A DNA stretch of 64,000 nucleotides, taken from contig NZ_STGQ01000001.1 of NCBI RefSeq assembly GCF_004916975.1, positions 2,405,939-2,469,938 of the forward strand, given 5' to 3'. Both the position numbers and the translations under genes were made by a program. Below are positions 18,434-26,316 of this stretch, one piece after another (position 1 is the first letter of the stretch; each line of letters begins with the position of its first letter). This DNA comes from Paenibacillus dokdonensis (GTDB lineage: Bacteria > Bacillota > Bacilli > Paenibacillales > Paenibacillaceae). Below the pieces are notes generated by a model that was not told the DNA's origin, ran no database searches, and was given only the letters and a program-made list of their open reading frames with translations.

Positions 18434-19573
18434 TTACAACTTATTTTCCACTTTTTCTGCCATAGGGAACCATCCTGGAGTATGGATAATTTTCAACCAT
18501 AATGATTCAGCAATCCCCAATTTTTCTCGATCATTTAAAGTTAACTCAGTACGTATTTCATTTTCCTTACCAAGAGTTATTTTTTCAACCCAATCTGGAT
18601 CAATAATCAGTTCCCGTCCAAGTGCAATAAACGGAACTCCCGATTGTAACGCTCTTAGCGCCTCGTCAGGCGTGTGGATCGAACCTACACCGATAACCGG
18701 AACTCTATGCCCGACGAGCTCGTGAATTATTTCCATTCTTGAGCGATTGTCCTCTATTCCACGTCTAGGCTTTGACCAAAAGTCCATTAAAGAGATATGC
18801 AAATAATCCAAATTTTTGTTTGCGAGGACTTCCACCAATTTAAGTGTATCGGCCATTGTAATACCGGGTGTCCATTCTTCTTCTGGCGATAACCGATATC
18901 CCACAAGAAACGGCTGTTTGGCCCACTCAGCCACCACTTTCTGCACTTCATCAACAACAGCGAGCGGAAACGCCATACGTTTGTCTATGTTTCCTCCCCA
19001 ACGATCATCGCGTTGGTTTGTATGCGGCGAGAAAAATTGTTGAATAAGAAACCGATTTGCCCCGTGAATCTCTACCCCGTCGAAACCAGCCTCAATGGCC
19101 CTCCGAGCGCTCGCACCAAATGCATGAATGATATCCATAATTTCGTTTTCTTCGAGAGCTCGAGGGATTATATCCAACCCTTCTTTAGCAACCGCACTCG
19201 CACTTACGATCTCACGATTCGGTACCAGTTCCGGCGAACTTTCGCGACCGCCATGAAAGATTTGCAGAATGGCTTTTGCCCCACTTTTCTTAATTGTTGT
19301 TGCCAGGCGTTGTAAACTCGGGATCTTATCATCATGATCAGCCGCCAATTCACCGCCAAATACCTTGCTATTTGGTGTGACTATTGTACTCCCAGTAACA
19401 GCCATTCCAACACCGTTCGAATGTCTTTCGTAATATGTGATTAACTCATCAGATATCGTTCCATCTTGCCGAGAATAAGATATCGTCATTGGCGCATGAA
19501 CAATGCGGTTATTCACTTTCATACCATTCTTGAATTGAAACGACTCCATTAAAGGTCGATATTTAGGGTTCAT
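18434..19573 (-). CDS. Old Yellow Enzyme family NADH:flavin oxidoreductase
   Basis: 379-residue FMN-dependent TIM-barrel oxidoreductase. Family signatures: RIVHAPMTISY, QIFHGGRES, the substrate-side HGANRFLIQQFFSPHTNQR followed by DDRWGG, and the phosphate-binding end VIGVGSIHTPDEAL plus FIALGRELI. It reduces activated C=C bonds or related substrates using NAD(P)H. The start is ATG 19573, nine bases after AAAGGAG. It is divergent from a MerR regulator, and its promoter has a MerR-type 19-base spacer, so induction by the MerR protein's signal is likely. Confidence 0.92.
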   Translation of the reverse strand: MNPKYRPLMESFQFKNGMKVNNRIVHAPMTISYSRQDGTISDELITYYERHSNGVGMAVTGSTIVTPNSKVFGGELAADHDDKIPSLQRLATTIKKSGAKAILQIFHGGRESSPELVPNREIVSASAVAKEGLDIIPRALEENEIMDIIHAFGASARRAIEAGFDGVEIHGANRFLIQQFFSPHTNQRDDRWGGNIDKRMAFPLAVVDEVQKVVAEWAKQPFLVGYRLSPEEEWTPGITMADTLKLVEVLANKNLDYLHISLMDFWSKPRRGIEDNRSRMEIIHELVGHRVPVIGVGSIHTPDEALRALQSGVPFIALGRELIIDPDWVEKITLGKENEIRTELTLNDREKLGIAESLWLKIIHTPGWFPMAEKVENKL

Positions 19574-19699
19574 AGATGCCCGCTCCTTTAGATAGCTATA
19601 TTGGAAATAATGCACTGAATTCACTCAGTTCAATTCCTTGACTTCAATCACTACACATCCGTTAATTATTGTGTTTCATATCCGATCCCCGCACTAACA

Positions 19700-19747
19700 T
19701 CAGTGATCAGTTATAGTTGCTATATATCGCGTTGACTCGAGCCCCAT
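19700..19747 (-). CDS. 15-codon leader ORF upstream of the flavin reductase
   Basis: ATG-started ORF MGLESTRYIATITDH in the 5' leader of the Old Yellow Enzyme gene, with a near-perfect AAGGAGG exactly 8 bases upstream. It ends 126 bases before the enzyme start. It may be a regulatory leader peptide or the remnant of a lost gene. No tandem codon run that would suggest attenuation is seen. Confidence 0.4.
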   Translation of the reverse strand: MGLESTRYIATITDH

Positions 19748-19794
19748 GTACATTTCCTCCTTCATATAGCCCGGAATTTTTTCTATCAGAGCCC

Positions 19795-19825
19795 ATAATA
19801 ATAGTTGGTGTCGAATCCAAGTCAA
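19795..19825 (-). promoter_or_regulatory. MerR-type promoter of the flavin reductase
   Basis: On the minus strand TTGACT and TATTAT are separated by 19 bases, two more than optimal, as in promoters activated by MerR-family DNA distortion. Confidence 0.6.
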
Positions 19826-19873
19826 GGAATGAAAACAAAGGAGTTGCCTAGGATAGGAGAAATAGGGGAATAA

Positions 19874-19906
19874 GTTTGACTTGGAGTCGGCTCCAAGATG
19901 TATAAT
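19874..19906 (+). promoter_or_regulatory. MerR-type promoter with dyad operator
   Basis: TTGACT and TATAAT separated by 19 bases, with the dyad CTTGGAG-TCGG-CTCCAAG filling the spacer. This is the canonical MerR operator arrangement, directly upstream of the merR-like gene. Confidence 0.8.
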
Positions 19907-19937
19907 ACTCAAAATGGAAGTATCGGGGGGTGACACA

Positions 19938-20432
19938 TTGGCAGAACAAACGTTTACGATCAAGCAAGCCGCTGAGCAAACCGGAATATCAGAGGACACA
20001 ATCCGTTTTTACGAAAAGATATTGCTGCTGCCTCGGGCAGAACGAAAGGAAAACGGGCATCGCGTCTATCGAATAGAGGATATCCATAGAATCAAGCTGA
20101 TTTCCTGCCTCAAAAAAACGGGAATGCCGCTCGAGGCCATGCGGCCATTTTTGGCGGCCTCGGCCGACTTCGCTTCCGCGGAATATCCCGAACTGGTGGA
20201 TCAATTAAGAAGTCACCGCGATAATATCGTAAATCAGATCTCCTCACTTCAGCAGATCGTTGATTTTGTTGACATAAAGTTGAAAGAAGGAAGACCCCGC
20301 CAGGAATGCTCAGATCAAAGTCAAAGCGAAGATTTAAAAGAACACAACGAGAAAGAAAAAACAAAGCCCATTTCCGTCGTTGAGATGAGTTATTTTTCCG
20401 CATATACGAAAATGGGTATGAAAACTCCATAA
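19938..20432 (+). CDS. MerR family transcriptional regulator
   Basis: 164 residues. The winged helix-turn-helix (FTIKQAAEQTGISEDTIRFY then EKILLLP) is a typical MerR domain at residues 6-75, followed by a coiled-coil dimerisation helix and a hydrophilic tail with one Cys in RPRQECSD. There are no paired metal-binding cysteines, so an organic or redox signal is more likely than a metal. The start is TTG at 19938, 5-8 bases after GGGGGGTGA. Divergent from the Old Yellow Enzyme gene; both promoters have 19-base spacers. Confidence 0.88.
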   Translation: MAEQTFTIKQAAEQTGISEDTIRFYEKILLLPRAERKENGHRVYRIEDIHRIKLISCLKKTGMPLEAMRPFLAASADFASAEYPELVDQLRSHRDNIVNQISSLQQIVDFVDIKLKEGRPRQECSDQSQSEDLKEHNEKEKTKPISVVEMSYFSAYTKMGMKTP

Positions 20433-20443
20433 CAAAAGAAGAA

Positions 20444-20477
20444 GGCTGCCGGCGAATAAGCTCGGTGGCCTTTTTTA
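20444..20477 (+). terminator. Terminator of the MerR gene
   Basis: GGCTGCCG pairs (two G-T pairs) with CGGTGGCC and is followed by TTTTTTATTT. The remaining 300 bases to the next gene hold only short broken frames and a promoter-like TTGACT/TTATCGTAAAATT region. Confidence 0.75.
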
Positions 20478-20789
20478 TTTACAAGAAGTTTAGCTGAACA
20501 CTGGGTACTCGGTTCATAATAAAGGAATACATTCAGAAGCCTTGGGCGTTGCCGATAACTGGAACAAAGCGGTATGAGAAGGCATAAACTATGGTCGCGA
20601 TATGTGAAGGAGAAGACATCAACAAAATGATTAATGATGGAGCGAACATAAAGCAGATGTCGAAGTCATGGACGGGTATGCGTAAATTTCTGAAGTACCA
20701 GATGATTGACTTGATTGTAACGTTATCGTAAAATTTTGTTATGTTAATTTTAGGTAATGAACTTACTGAACAGTAAGGAGATGAGATCA

Positions 20790-21137
20790 ATGAATCATCA
20801 GCGTGAATGTCCAGTTGAGACACTCATTCATGTTTTAGCTGGCAAATGGAAGCCCATGATTTTATGGCATTTGATTGAATCTAAGAAGAGGTTCAACGAT
20901 CTGGAAAAGCTAATACCTGATGTTTCTCAAAAAATGCTTTCACAACATCTCCGAGATTTGGAACAGGAGGGCATCGTCGATCGAACAGTCTATCCTACTG
21001 TTCCTCCAAAAGTAGAATATTCTCTTAGTGAGTACGGCAAAACATTGATTCCTGTAGCGGAAGTGATGTGTGCTTGGGGAGAGAATCATAATAAGCGGAA
21101 ATATGAAGAGCCAGCGTCATTAAAGCGGGTTCAATGA
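20790..21137 (+). CDS. HxlR family transcriptional regulator
   Basis: 115-residue winged-helix regulator: CPVETLIHVLAGKWKPMILW at residues 7-26 (Cys7 is the usual redox/aldehyde-sensing position of HxlR proteins), then FNDLEKLIPDVSQKMLSQHL and the wing KVEYSLSEYGKTLIPV. The start ATG 20790 is 9 bases after AAGGAG; an earlier ATG abuts that site. It precedes an NAD(P)-binding protein gene with a large palindrome between them, which it probably controls. Confidence 0.9.
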   Translation: MNHQRECPVETLIHVLAGKWKPMILWHLIESKKRFNDLEKLIPDVSQKMLSQHLRDLEQEGIVDRTVYPTVPPKVEYSLSEYGKTLIPVAEVMCAWGENHNKRKYEEPASLKRVQ

Positions 21138-21167
21138 ACTTGTACACGAATTCAATCAACTCCAAAT

Positions 21168-21202
21168 AAAAGCTGCTGCGGGATTCCGGGCAGCTTTTAT
21201 TT
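21168..21202 (+). terminator. Terminator of the HxlR gene
   Basis: AAAAGCTGC (21168-21176) pairs with GCAGCTTTT (21190-21198), followed by ATTT. Confidence 0.82.
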
Positions 21203-21266
21203 ACCTACATTCGCACTCCGAAATGAACGAATTAGGGTATCCCTTTCCGTGATGCTTACTTTTAAG

Positions 21267-21295
21267 TAAGTACCCTACTTTAAAGTGGGTTCTTA
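21267..21295 (+). promoter_or_regulatory. Long palindrome, probable HxlR operator
   Basis: TAAGTACCC and GGGTTCTTA flank the perfect core ACTTTAAAGT; the arms pair with one bulge and one mismatch. It lies 70 bases before the NAD(P)-binding protein gene and next to an HxlR gene. Confidence 0.55.
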
Positions 21296-21365
21296 ACATC
21301 CTTTTGAAGCGATGCTAAGCTTGAGCTAACCAAAAATTGGGACCCATGAAGAGGAGGAAGGAACA

Positions 21366-22094
21366 ATGAAAATCATTGTTTTTGGAGCGACAGGGAATAC
21401 AGGGAAAAGAGTGTTGGCACAAGGGATAAAGATGGGGAATGAAATGACCGCATTTATACGAAATTCTGAGAAGCTTTATGATCAGCTTGGTGAGCATTCC
21501 GCAAAGCATGTGAAGGTGATCGTGGACGATATGATGGACCCGGTGAGCGTCAGGGAGGCGCTTGCGCATCAAAACGCCGCTATTATTGCAGCCGGCCATG
21601 CGGGGCGGGGGGAAGAGTTTGTTCGTATCGTCGATAACATTATAAGCCAATGTGAATTGGAGCCCAGTTTCAATGGGCGGGTATGGGTCATGGGAGGAGC
21701 TGGCCTGCTGAATATTCCTTATACTGATCATATCGGCAACAATTTACCTGGCTTTCCACCTGAGTATAAAAATCACAACCGGAATTTCGAAAGGCTGCAA
21801 CGGACTGGGCTCGACTGGACCATGATGTGTCCGGGAACCATGATGGATTCGAGAGAGCATCCAGATTCGGCTCAATTACATGTAACAACGGAAATCTTAC
21901 CCGTTCCGATGCCGGAGACGATCAAGGAATTTTCTGAGGCAGAAATAGCCGGTCACTTGTTCAGCAGATTTCAAGAGCTAAATGTTGCTTATGACGATGT
22001 CGTAACGTGTATGTTGGAGCATCTTGAGCTCGAAGGAGCGTTTAAAAGGAAAAGAGTCGGTCTAGCCTATCAAAGCAATATTCCGGTGCGTTGA
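21366..22094 (+). CDS. NAD(P)-binding protein, atypical SDR (NmrA/YwnB-like)
   Basis: 242 residues. The N-terminus KIIVFGATGNTGKRVLAQG carries the atypical-SDR GxxGxxG nucleotide motif; further on come IAAGHAGRGEE and the conserved GLDWTMMCPGTMMD segment seen in NAD(P)H-binding (PF13460) proteins. There is no classical YxxxK pair. Probably a quinone- or flavin-reductase-like protein or a redox sensor. GGAGGAAGGA precedes the ATG. It is followed after 13 bases by the DUF2269 gene, so they form an operon. Confidence 0.88.
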   Translation: MKIIVFGATGNTGKRVLAQGIKMGNEMTAFIRNSEKLYDQLGEHSAKHVKVIVDDMMDPVSVREALAHQNAAIIAAGHAGRGEEFVRIVDNIISQCELEPSFNGRVWVMGGAGLLNIPYTDHIGNNLPGFPPEYKNHNRNFERLQRTGLDWTMMCPGTMMDSREHPDSAQLHVTTEILPVPMPETIKEFSEAEIAGHLFSRFQELNVAYDDVVTCMLEHLELEGAFKRKRVGLAYQSNIPVR

Positions 22095-22107
22095 GGAGAA
22101 GAGGATC

Positions 22108-22566
22108 ATGGGTTTATTTGGATTACTGCTCGTTTTGCATATATTGTCTTCGATCGTTTTTATTGGCCCCGCTTTCGTGACGCCCATCATTCGGCGATCC
22201 GCTAGAACTGTCGGCCAGCTGCACTTTGTTTTAGGTATAACGACCAAACTGGCCATCATTACTAAAATTGGCGGATCCGGACTTATTCTAACCGGGGTTG
22301 GCCTTATGATCATAACCAAGATGGGGTTATCCCAAATGTGGCTGAATGTATCCATTCTCTTAGCGCTGCTCATGGTCGCCATGATTGACGGATGGATTGA
22401 GCCGCGTATGAAAAAGATCAGAAAGATCATATCTGAACGTCAAGACCAAGTTAATGAAATACCTGCCGAATTCGGACTGCTGTTAAAAAAGATTGTACCT
22501 ATTGAGATGGTGGCACAACTGCTGATGATTGCCATATTGGTGCTTATGGTCGTTAAGCCATTTTAA
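22108..22566 (+). CDS. DUF2269 family membrane protein
   Basis: 152 residues, four hydrophobic segments (about 4-22, 50-70, 76-94, 128-149). The start GLFGLLLVLHILSSIVFIGP is characteristic of DUF2269. The role is unknown. GAGGAGAAGAGG precedes the ATG; the gene is the second of a two-gene unit that may be HxlR-controlled and is closed by a terminator. Confidence 0.85.
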   Translation: MGLFGLLLVLHILSSIVFIGPAFVTPIIRRSARTVGQLHFVLGITTKLAIITKIGGSGLILTGVGLMIITKMGLSQMWLNVSILLALLMVAMIDGWIEPRMKKIRKIISERQDQVNEIPAEFGLLLKKIVPIEMVAQLLMIAILVLMVVKPF

Positions 22567-22604
22567 AGATGCTGATGTAGATGACAAGAACGTACATGCT
22601 AAAG

Positions 22605-22628
22605 AGCCGCGTAGCTGCGGCTTTTTTG
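22605..22628 (+). terminator. Terminator after the DUF2269 gene
   Basis: AGCCGC (22605-22610) pairs with GCGGCT (22617-22622), followed by TTTTTTG. Confidence 0.82.
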
Positions 22629-22699
22629 TTTAAAAAGATAAATGTTCTTGTCCAAACCCGAAGACAAGAACATATACCATCCATATTAAACTCCTTTTA

Positions 22700-23162
22700 T
22701 CAGACGTAATTATCCAATCCCATTTTTTTTAACTCTTCAGCGATTTGACCGTAGAATTTGTGTAACATACGGATCATATCTTCCTTCTCGGCTTCGCTTA
22801 AAGGGCTGAAAAATCCGCTGTCTTTTTCGATTCTCATTTCATGCATTTTTTCATGCTCCCGATAAATTTCTCTTCCGATATCCGTAAGTTTGAAATAAAT
22901 CTCCTTTTTATTATCAGGTTTTTGGTAGCTCTCGATCGCCCCGATCTCGATTAATCGTTTTGTCACCTTGCTAATGGGGCGCCTCGCGTGACCAATTTGG
23001 ACACGTTTGGATCCTGCATTTCCTCGATGAAATCGATGCAGTGAACTTCCATAAACGTGTTATCGTGCATGAACTTGTAGTTTTTCTCTTCCATCTTTTG
23101 AGCAGGTTATGTCTTTCCGAAACACGATTAAAAATACGGCTTAATTCTTCATCAGTGTACAT
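22700..23162 (-). pseudogene. MarR family regulator broken by two single-base deletions
   Basis: Three successive minus-strand frames together give a complete MarR protein of about 152 residues: an N-terminal piece (MYTDEELSRIFNRVSERHNL), a middle piece (MEEKNYKFMHDNTFMEVHCI onward) and a C-terminal winged helix (VTKRLIEIGAIESYQKP). The first shift lies near 23093-23100 in a run of A (AAAAGATGG), the second near 22975-22983, where one base is missing in the GCGCCCCATTAGC region. Each shift is one lost base. The start and probable operators upstream are preserved, so the inactivation looks recent, or one site may be a sequencing error. Confidence 0.82.
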
Positions 23163-23175
23163 AGTTCACCTCAAT

Positions 23176-23231
23176 ATTGTTGAATCAGGAAACAATAAAA
23201 TCATAATGCATTTTGTTTCTGAGTCAACAAT
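23176..23231 (-). promoter_or_regulatory. Paired MarR-type operators
   Basis: ATTGTT-9 bases-AACAAT (23176-23196) and TTGTT-8 bases-AACAA (23213-23230) sit immediately upstream of the broken MarR gene. The two sites are also inverted copies of each other (ATTGTTGA-x-TCAG), a typical MarR autoregulatory region. Confidence 0.65.
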
Positions 23232-23632
23232 ATAAGTGTGTTAAAAGAAGAATTAGATAGCATAAACGAAGCAATATCTAAAGTTAAAGAGCAAAGGGCG
23301 AGCCCCAACTTGTTGAAAAAGCTCCGCTAATGATGCAGCTGTTGTTTACGGGGTATTGCGATATATAGGATCAGGGATACCTAGTTCATTAGTACTTGAC
23401 TCTCTCGTAAGGTTAAGGTTGATGATTACGAAGAAGGGGGTGAGAAGAAGACGTAAGGGAGGTACATTGGCTTACTTGTGGACGAGCCTGCAGAGTATCT
23501 CCTTTAGCAATTAGGCATCTGCACATTCATTTAGTTGTTCACCTACATATCATATCTAGAAAAAAGATGACCAATCCTGCTGATCTCGACGGTTACTTAA
23601 CGAATTAACCATTTATAGGGAGTGAAATCAAA
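23232..23632. other. Degenerate region, possible gene remnant
   Basis: On the plus strand a GTG at 23237 opens 31 codons (VLKEELDSINEAISKVKEQR and onward), then another frame continues from about 23331 for about 60 codons (DAAVVYGVLRYIGSGIP onward) before stopping. Together they may be a frameshifted gene fragment, but I recognise no family and there is no good ribosome-binding site. The rest is apparently non-coding. Confidence 0.3.
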
Positions 23633-23887
23633 ATGACCTTTACGCCACAGTCTCCGCCCCCAACTTTCGTCCCGCCAAAACCAGCTGTTTCTTATATAAT
23701 TGACTGCATGTTTGAATACACTTATGTCTGGCTATGGAATGGGGAAAGCTTCTGGTTTTACCCAACACGGGTTGAATATGGAGAAGTTTCAGGTTATCGA
23801 TGGAATGGGGTATATTGGTCGTTTTATGGATTTAACTCAAGTTTAATCAACGCTGTCTCATGTCCTCCAATACCTACTCTTTACTGA
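23633..23887 (+). CDS. Small Pro-rich / aromatic-rich protein
   Basis: 84 residues. A proline-rich N-terminus (PQSPPPTFVPPKP) is followed by a domain dominated by Trp, Tyr and Phe (YVWLWNGESFWFYP, SGYRWNGVYWSFYGF). I recall similar small proteins in Bacillus and Paenibacillus, often near surface or spore genes, but their role is not known. GGGAGTG lies 9 bases before the ATG. Two cysteines (30 and 76) are present. Single gene with a downstream terminator. Confidence 0.7.
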   Translation: MTFTPQSPPPTFVPPKPAVSYIIDCMFEYTYVWLWNGESFWFYPTRVEYGEVSGYRWNGVYWSFYGFNSSLINAVSCPPIPTLY

Positions 23888-23974
23888 AAATACTCTAACC
23901 ATATATCGAAGTAAATTTATATTTGTATCTTGTTAGACAGCCTATATTGACAAAAGGTATAGAAATCGGCAACA

Positions 23975-24004
23975 AAGAACCTTCAAAGAAATGAAGGTTC
24001 TTTT
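23975..24004 (+). terminator. Terminator
   Basis: AAGAACCTTC (23975-23984) pairs with GAAGGTTCTT (23993-24002), ending in TTTT. The following 270 bases before the VOC gene contain no frame I can support. Confidence 0.82.
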
Positions 24005-24276
24005 CATGAAAAGAGGTCATACAGTGGAAATTATTCATCCGATATAATCATAACCGTGATCACGGGCGCAAGGTACATACAGAGTGTGATCTACGGCAAG
24101 GGAGCTGCAGAGTGCTCCTTAAAATAAAATGAAACGAAGAAGAGGAAGGATTATTTGCCGCCACAGGCGAACTGTTCCGCTATGCACGAGATTGAACGAG
24201 CTGATGTTAAGAATTTATAACCCATGACGATTTGTGAAGATACCACACTGAACAATTCTATTTGGAGGGAATAACT

Positions 24277-24663
24277 ATGGAATTTCATGCAATACGATTA
24301 TGTGTCGTTAATTTCCAGGAAAGCCTTGCGTTTTACCGAGACATCCTTGGTTTTCAGGGGTGGCATGATGACGAACAGGAATACGCATATTTTGAGGAAA
24401 TAAACATCGCTTTATTTTCGCAAAAGAAAATGTTAGAAGCCCTCTTCGATGAATATCAACCCACAGAATCAATCATTCAGCAAGCAAAATTTATCATTCA
24501 GTTTGAAGTGAAGGATGTTGACGAGTATTATAATCTCTTAAAAAATAAGGGTATCGAATTTATAAATAAACCTCATAATCGAAATGATTGGGGTTCGCGA
24601 GTTGTGCATTTTTATGATCCGGATAAAAATATCATTGAAATTTACAAAGTAAACCGCGATTAA
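24277..24663 (+). CDS. VOC/glyoxalase family protein
   Basis: 128 residues with the paired beta-alpha-beta-beta-beta units of the vicinal oxygen chelate fold: IRLCVVNFQESLAFYRDILG in the first half, VVHFYDPDKNIIEIY at the end with a metal-ligand Glu. It could be a dioxygenase, lyase or resistance protein; the substrate is unknown. The start is ATG 24277, after TTGGAGGG; an ATG 15 bases upstream lies before that site. Single gene. Confidence 0.86.
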   Translation: MEFHAIRLCVVNFQESLAFYRDILGFQGWHDDEQEYAYFEEINIALFSQKKMLEALFDEYQPTESIIQQAKFIIQFEVKDVDEYYNLLKNKGIEFINKPHNRNDWGSRVVHFYDPDKNIIEIYKVNRD

Positions 24664-24706
24664 TTGTGTGAAAAGAAAGGGAATCAAACAATAAATAGTT
24701 CAACCA

Positions 24707-24750
24707 GCAGAACAGCGCCTCACCAAGAAGGAACGTTCTGCTTCTTTTTC
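24707..24750 (+). terminator. Terminator of the VOC gene
   Basis: GCAGAAC (24707-24713) pairs with GTTCTGC (24735-24741), followed by TTCTTTTTC. Confidence 0.7.
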
Positions 24751-24762
24751 ATATATGCAGGC

Positions 24763-26013
24763 TTATTGCGAATGGGTATTGCGCTTATGATTGATTTTCA
24801 AAGGAGCGGAGCGGCGCTCCTTGATGTTAAGTGCCAGAATCACGCATAACACAAGCAATCCCATCATCAAATACACCGAGTTGATCCACGAATCACTGTC
24901 CCCTTTTACTAGCTGCATAGTCAATATGACGAGCACGCCTCCCAGGTTGCCGGTCAGCATAATCAGTCCCGTCGCCTCTCCGGCATGCCGCTCACCGGCC
25001 AGACGCTCCGTATACGACAACAGCAAAGCGTAACCGGGCAGGAAGATAAATCCGAGCACAGCGCCCAAAATAAGCAGAAGCATAAATTGATCCATAGTGC
25101 ATATCAAATAGACCAGCACAATGGAGATTAGGCAGCTAATCCACAGGAAAGGCTTCATCGTACCAAGCTTGTCGGATATACCTGGAATGATACTCGAACC
25201 AACGATACCTCCAATGATCAGCATTCCCCCGATCAAGCCCGCCCCTTCGGCATCAATGCCATTTGGTTTTAGAATTGGCTCAAGCCATGAGGTCAGACCG
25301 TTAAAGAAGCCGAGTGCGAGCAGCGCAATGACCGAAATCAAGAGGAGCTGCCGATTGCGCAGCAGTGGAATATAATCTCGCCAGCTGATACCGTCGGATT
25401 CACTCATCATCTGTTTATTCAGCTTATTGAGCGGCTTTGGATAAGCTACAAGCGCAAAGAACACTGCCGACACAATCGTGATCACCGCAAAAATAACCAT
25501 TGTCATTTGAAGTCCAGCCTTGTCAACAATTATCGGTGTACCCGCAAGCGCAAGAGCCATACCTGCGAACATGCCAACGGTTCCCACTCCGGTCGCCATT
25601 GCCTGCTGCTTTTGACCGAACCAATCGACCACTAGCTTGGAAATCCCGTTTATCACATACGGCTGCCCAATGGCAATCCCAATCTGCCCAATCAGCAGCC
25701 ACATAAAACTGTAATCCATAATCCGAACACAGGCGAATATGGCCATAATTAAGCCGCCGATTCCAATCCCGAACCGATAGCCCTTGCGGTCGATGACGAT
25801 TCCGGCATGGATAGAAAGAAGCACATAAATGAGCGGAAATACAATCAGCAGCCAGTTGATATCCGATTCCGTCACATGATAAGTTGTTTCCAGCATGGTA
25901 ATCAAGGGAGCAAAATTAAGCCAGAGCATTTGGCTGATCCCTGCCAGTATCGTGAAGCTGATTAATACGGTGTAGCGATTTGTAAAACGATGTCGCTTGG
26001 CAATTGCGTTCAA
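24763..26013 (-). CDS. Major facilitator superfamily transporter
   Basis: 416 residues with 12 hydrophobic segments and the loop 2-3 motif GIVIDRKGYRFG. The halves are joined by a basic loop near residue 200. The order of motifs resembles FLVCR/DIRC2- or NNP-like MFS members, but the substrate cannot be named. The TTG start at 26013 is supported by AGGGGGG about 8 bases upstream. Single gene. Confidence 0.87.
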   Translation of the reverse strand: MNAIAKRHRFTNRYTVLISFTILAGISQMLWLNFAPLITMLETTYHVTESDINWLLIVFPLIYVLLSIHAGIVIDRKGYRFGIGIGGLIMAIFACVRIMDYSFMWLLIGQIGIAIGQPYVINGISKLVVDWFGQKQQAMATGVGTVGMFAGMALALAGTPIIVDKAGLQMTMVIFAVITIVSAVFFALVAYPKPLNKLNKQMMSESDGISWRDYIPLLRNRQLLLISVIALLALGFFNGLTSWLEPILKPNGIDAEGAGLIGGMLIIGGIVGSSIIPGISDKLGTMKPFLWISCLISIVLVYLICTMDQFMLLLILGAVLGFIFLPGYALLLSYTERLAGERHAGEATGLIMLTGNLGGVLVILTMQLVKGDSDSWINSVYLMMGLLVLCVILALNIKERRSAPLKINHKRNTHSQ

Positions 26014-26112
26014 CTACAGTCCCCCCTGTGAATTACCTATAATTATGACAATATTTCGATCTTTATTTTAATATTCCAGTAAAAACAGCCTCATCCTAAT
26101 GCTAAGTAGGAC

Positions 26113-26190
26113 ATTGAAAAAATATTTTCAATAAATGCATTATGATTGTAAATCAGACAAGCTTTCTTTTGAGAGAGCTTGTCTTTTCTT
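26113..26190 (+). terminator. Orphan terminator hairpin and upstream inverted repeat
   Basis: AGACAAGCT (26155-26163) pairs with AGCTTGTCT (26176-26184) with three further inner pairs, then TTTCTTTTT. No plus-strand gene precedes it; the neighbour is divergent. A separate perfect repeat ATTGAAAA-AATA-TTTTCAAT lies at 26113-26132, which could be an operator for the MFS gene. Confidence 0.55.
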
Positions 26191-26281
26191 TTTGTGACAA
26201 GGGGGTATTGCGGATGCACTTGTTAATAGATTATCCAAGGGGATGTGGAGGAATAAAACGCTAGCGACTTTCGTAATTTAT

Positions 26282-26297
26282 ATATTGAACATATTGA
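26282..26297 (+). promoter_or_regulatory. Candidate regulator site 1
   Basis: ATATTGAACATATTGA just before the GntR-LacI regulator gene; its first 12 bases match at 11 of 12 positions the repeated ATATTGAATATA upstream of the mannosidase. Confidence 0.5.
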
Positions 26298-26316
26298 TTG
26301 AAATGTGGTGATTCGG

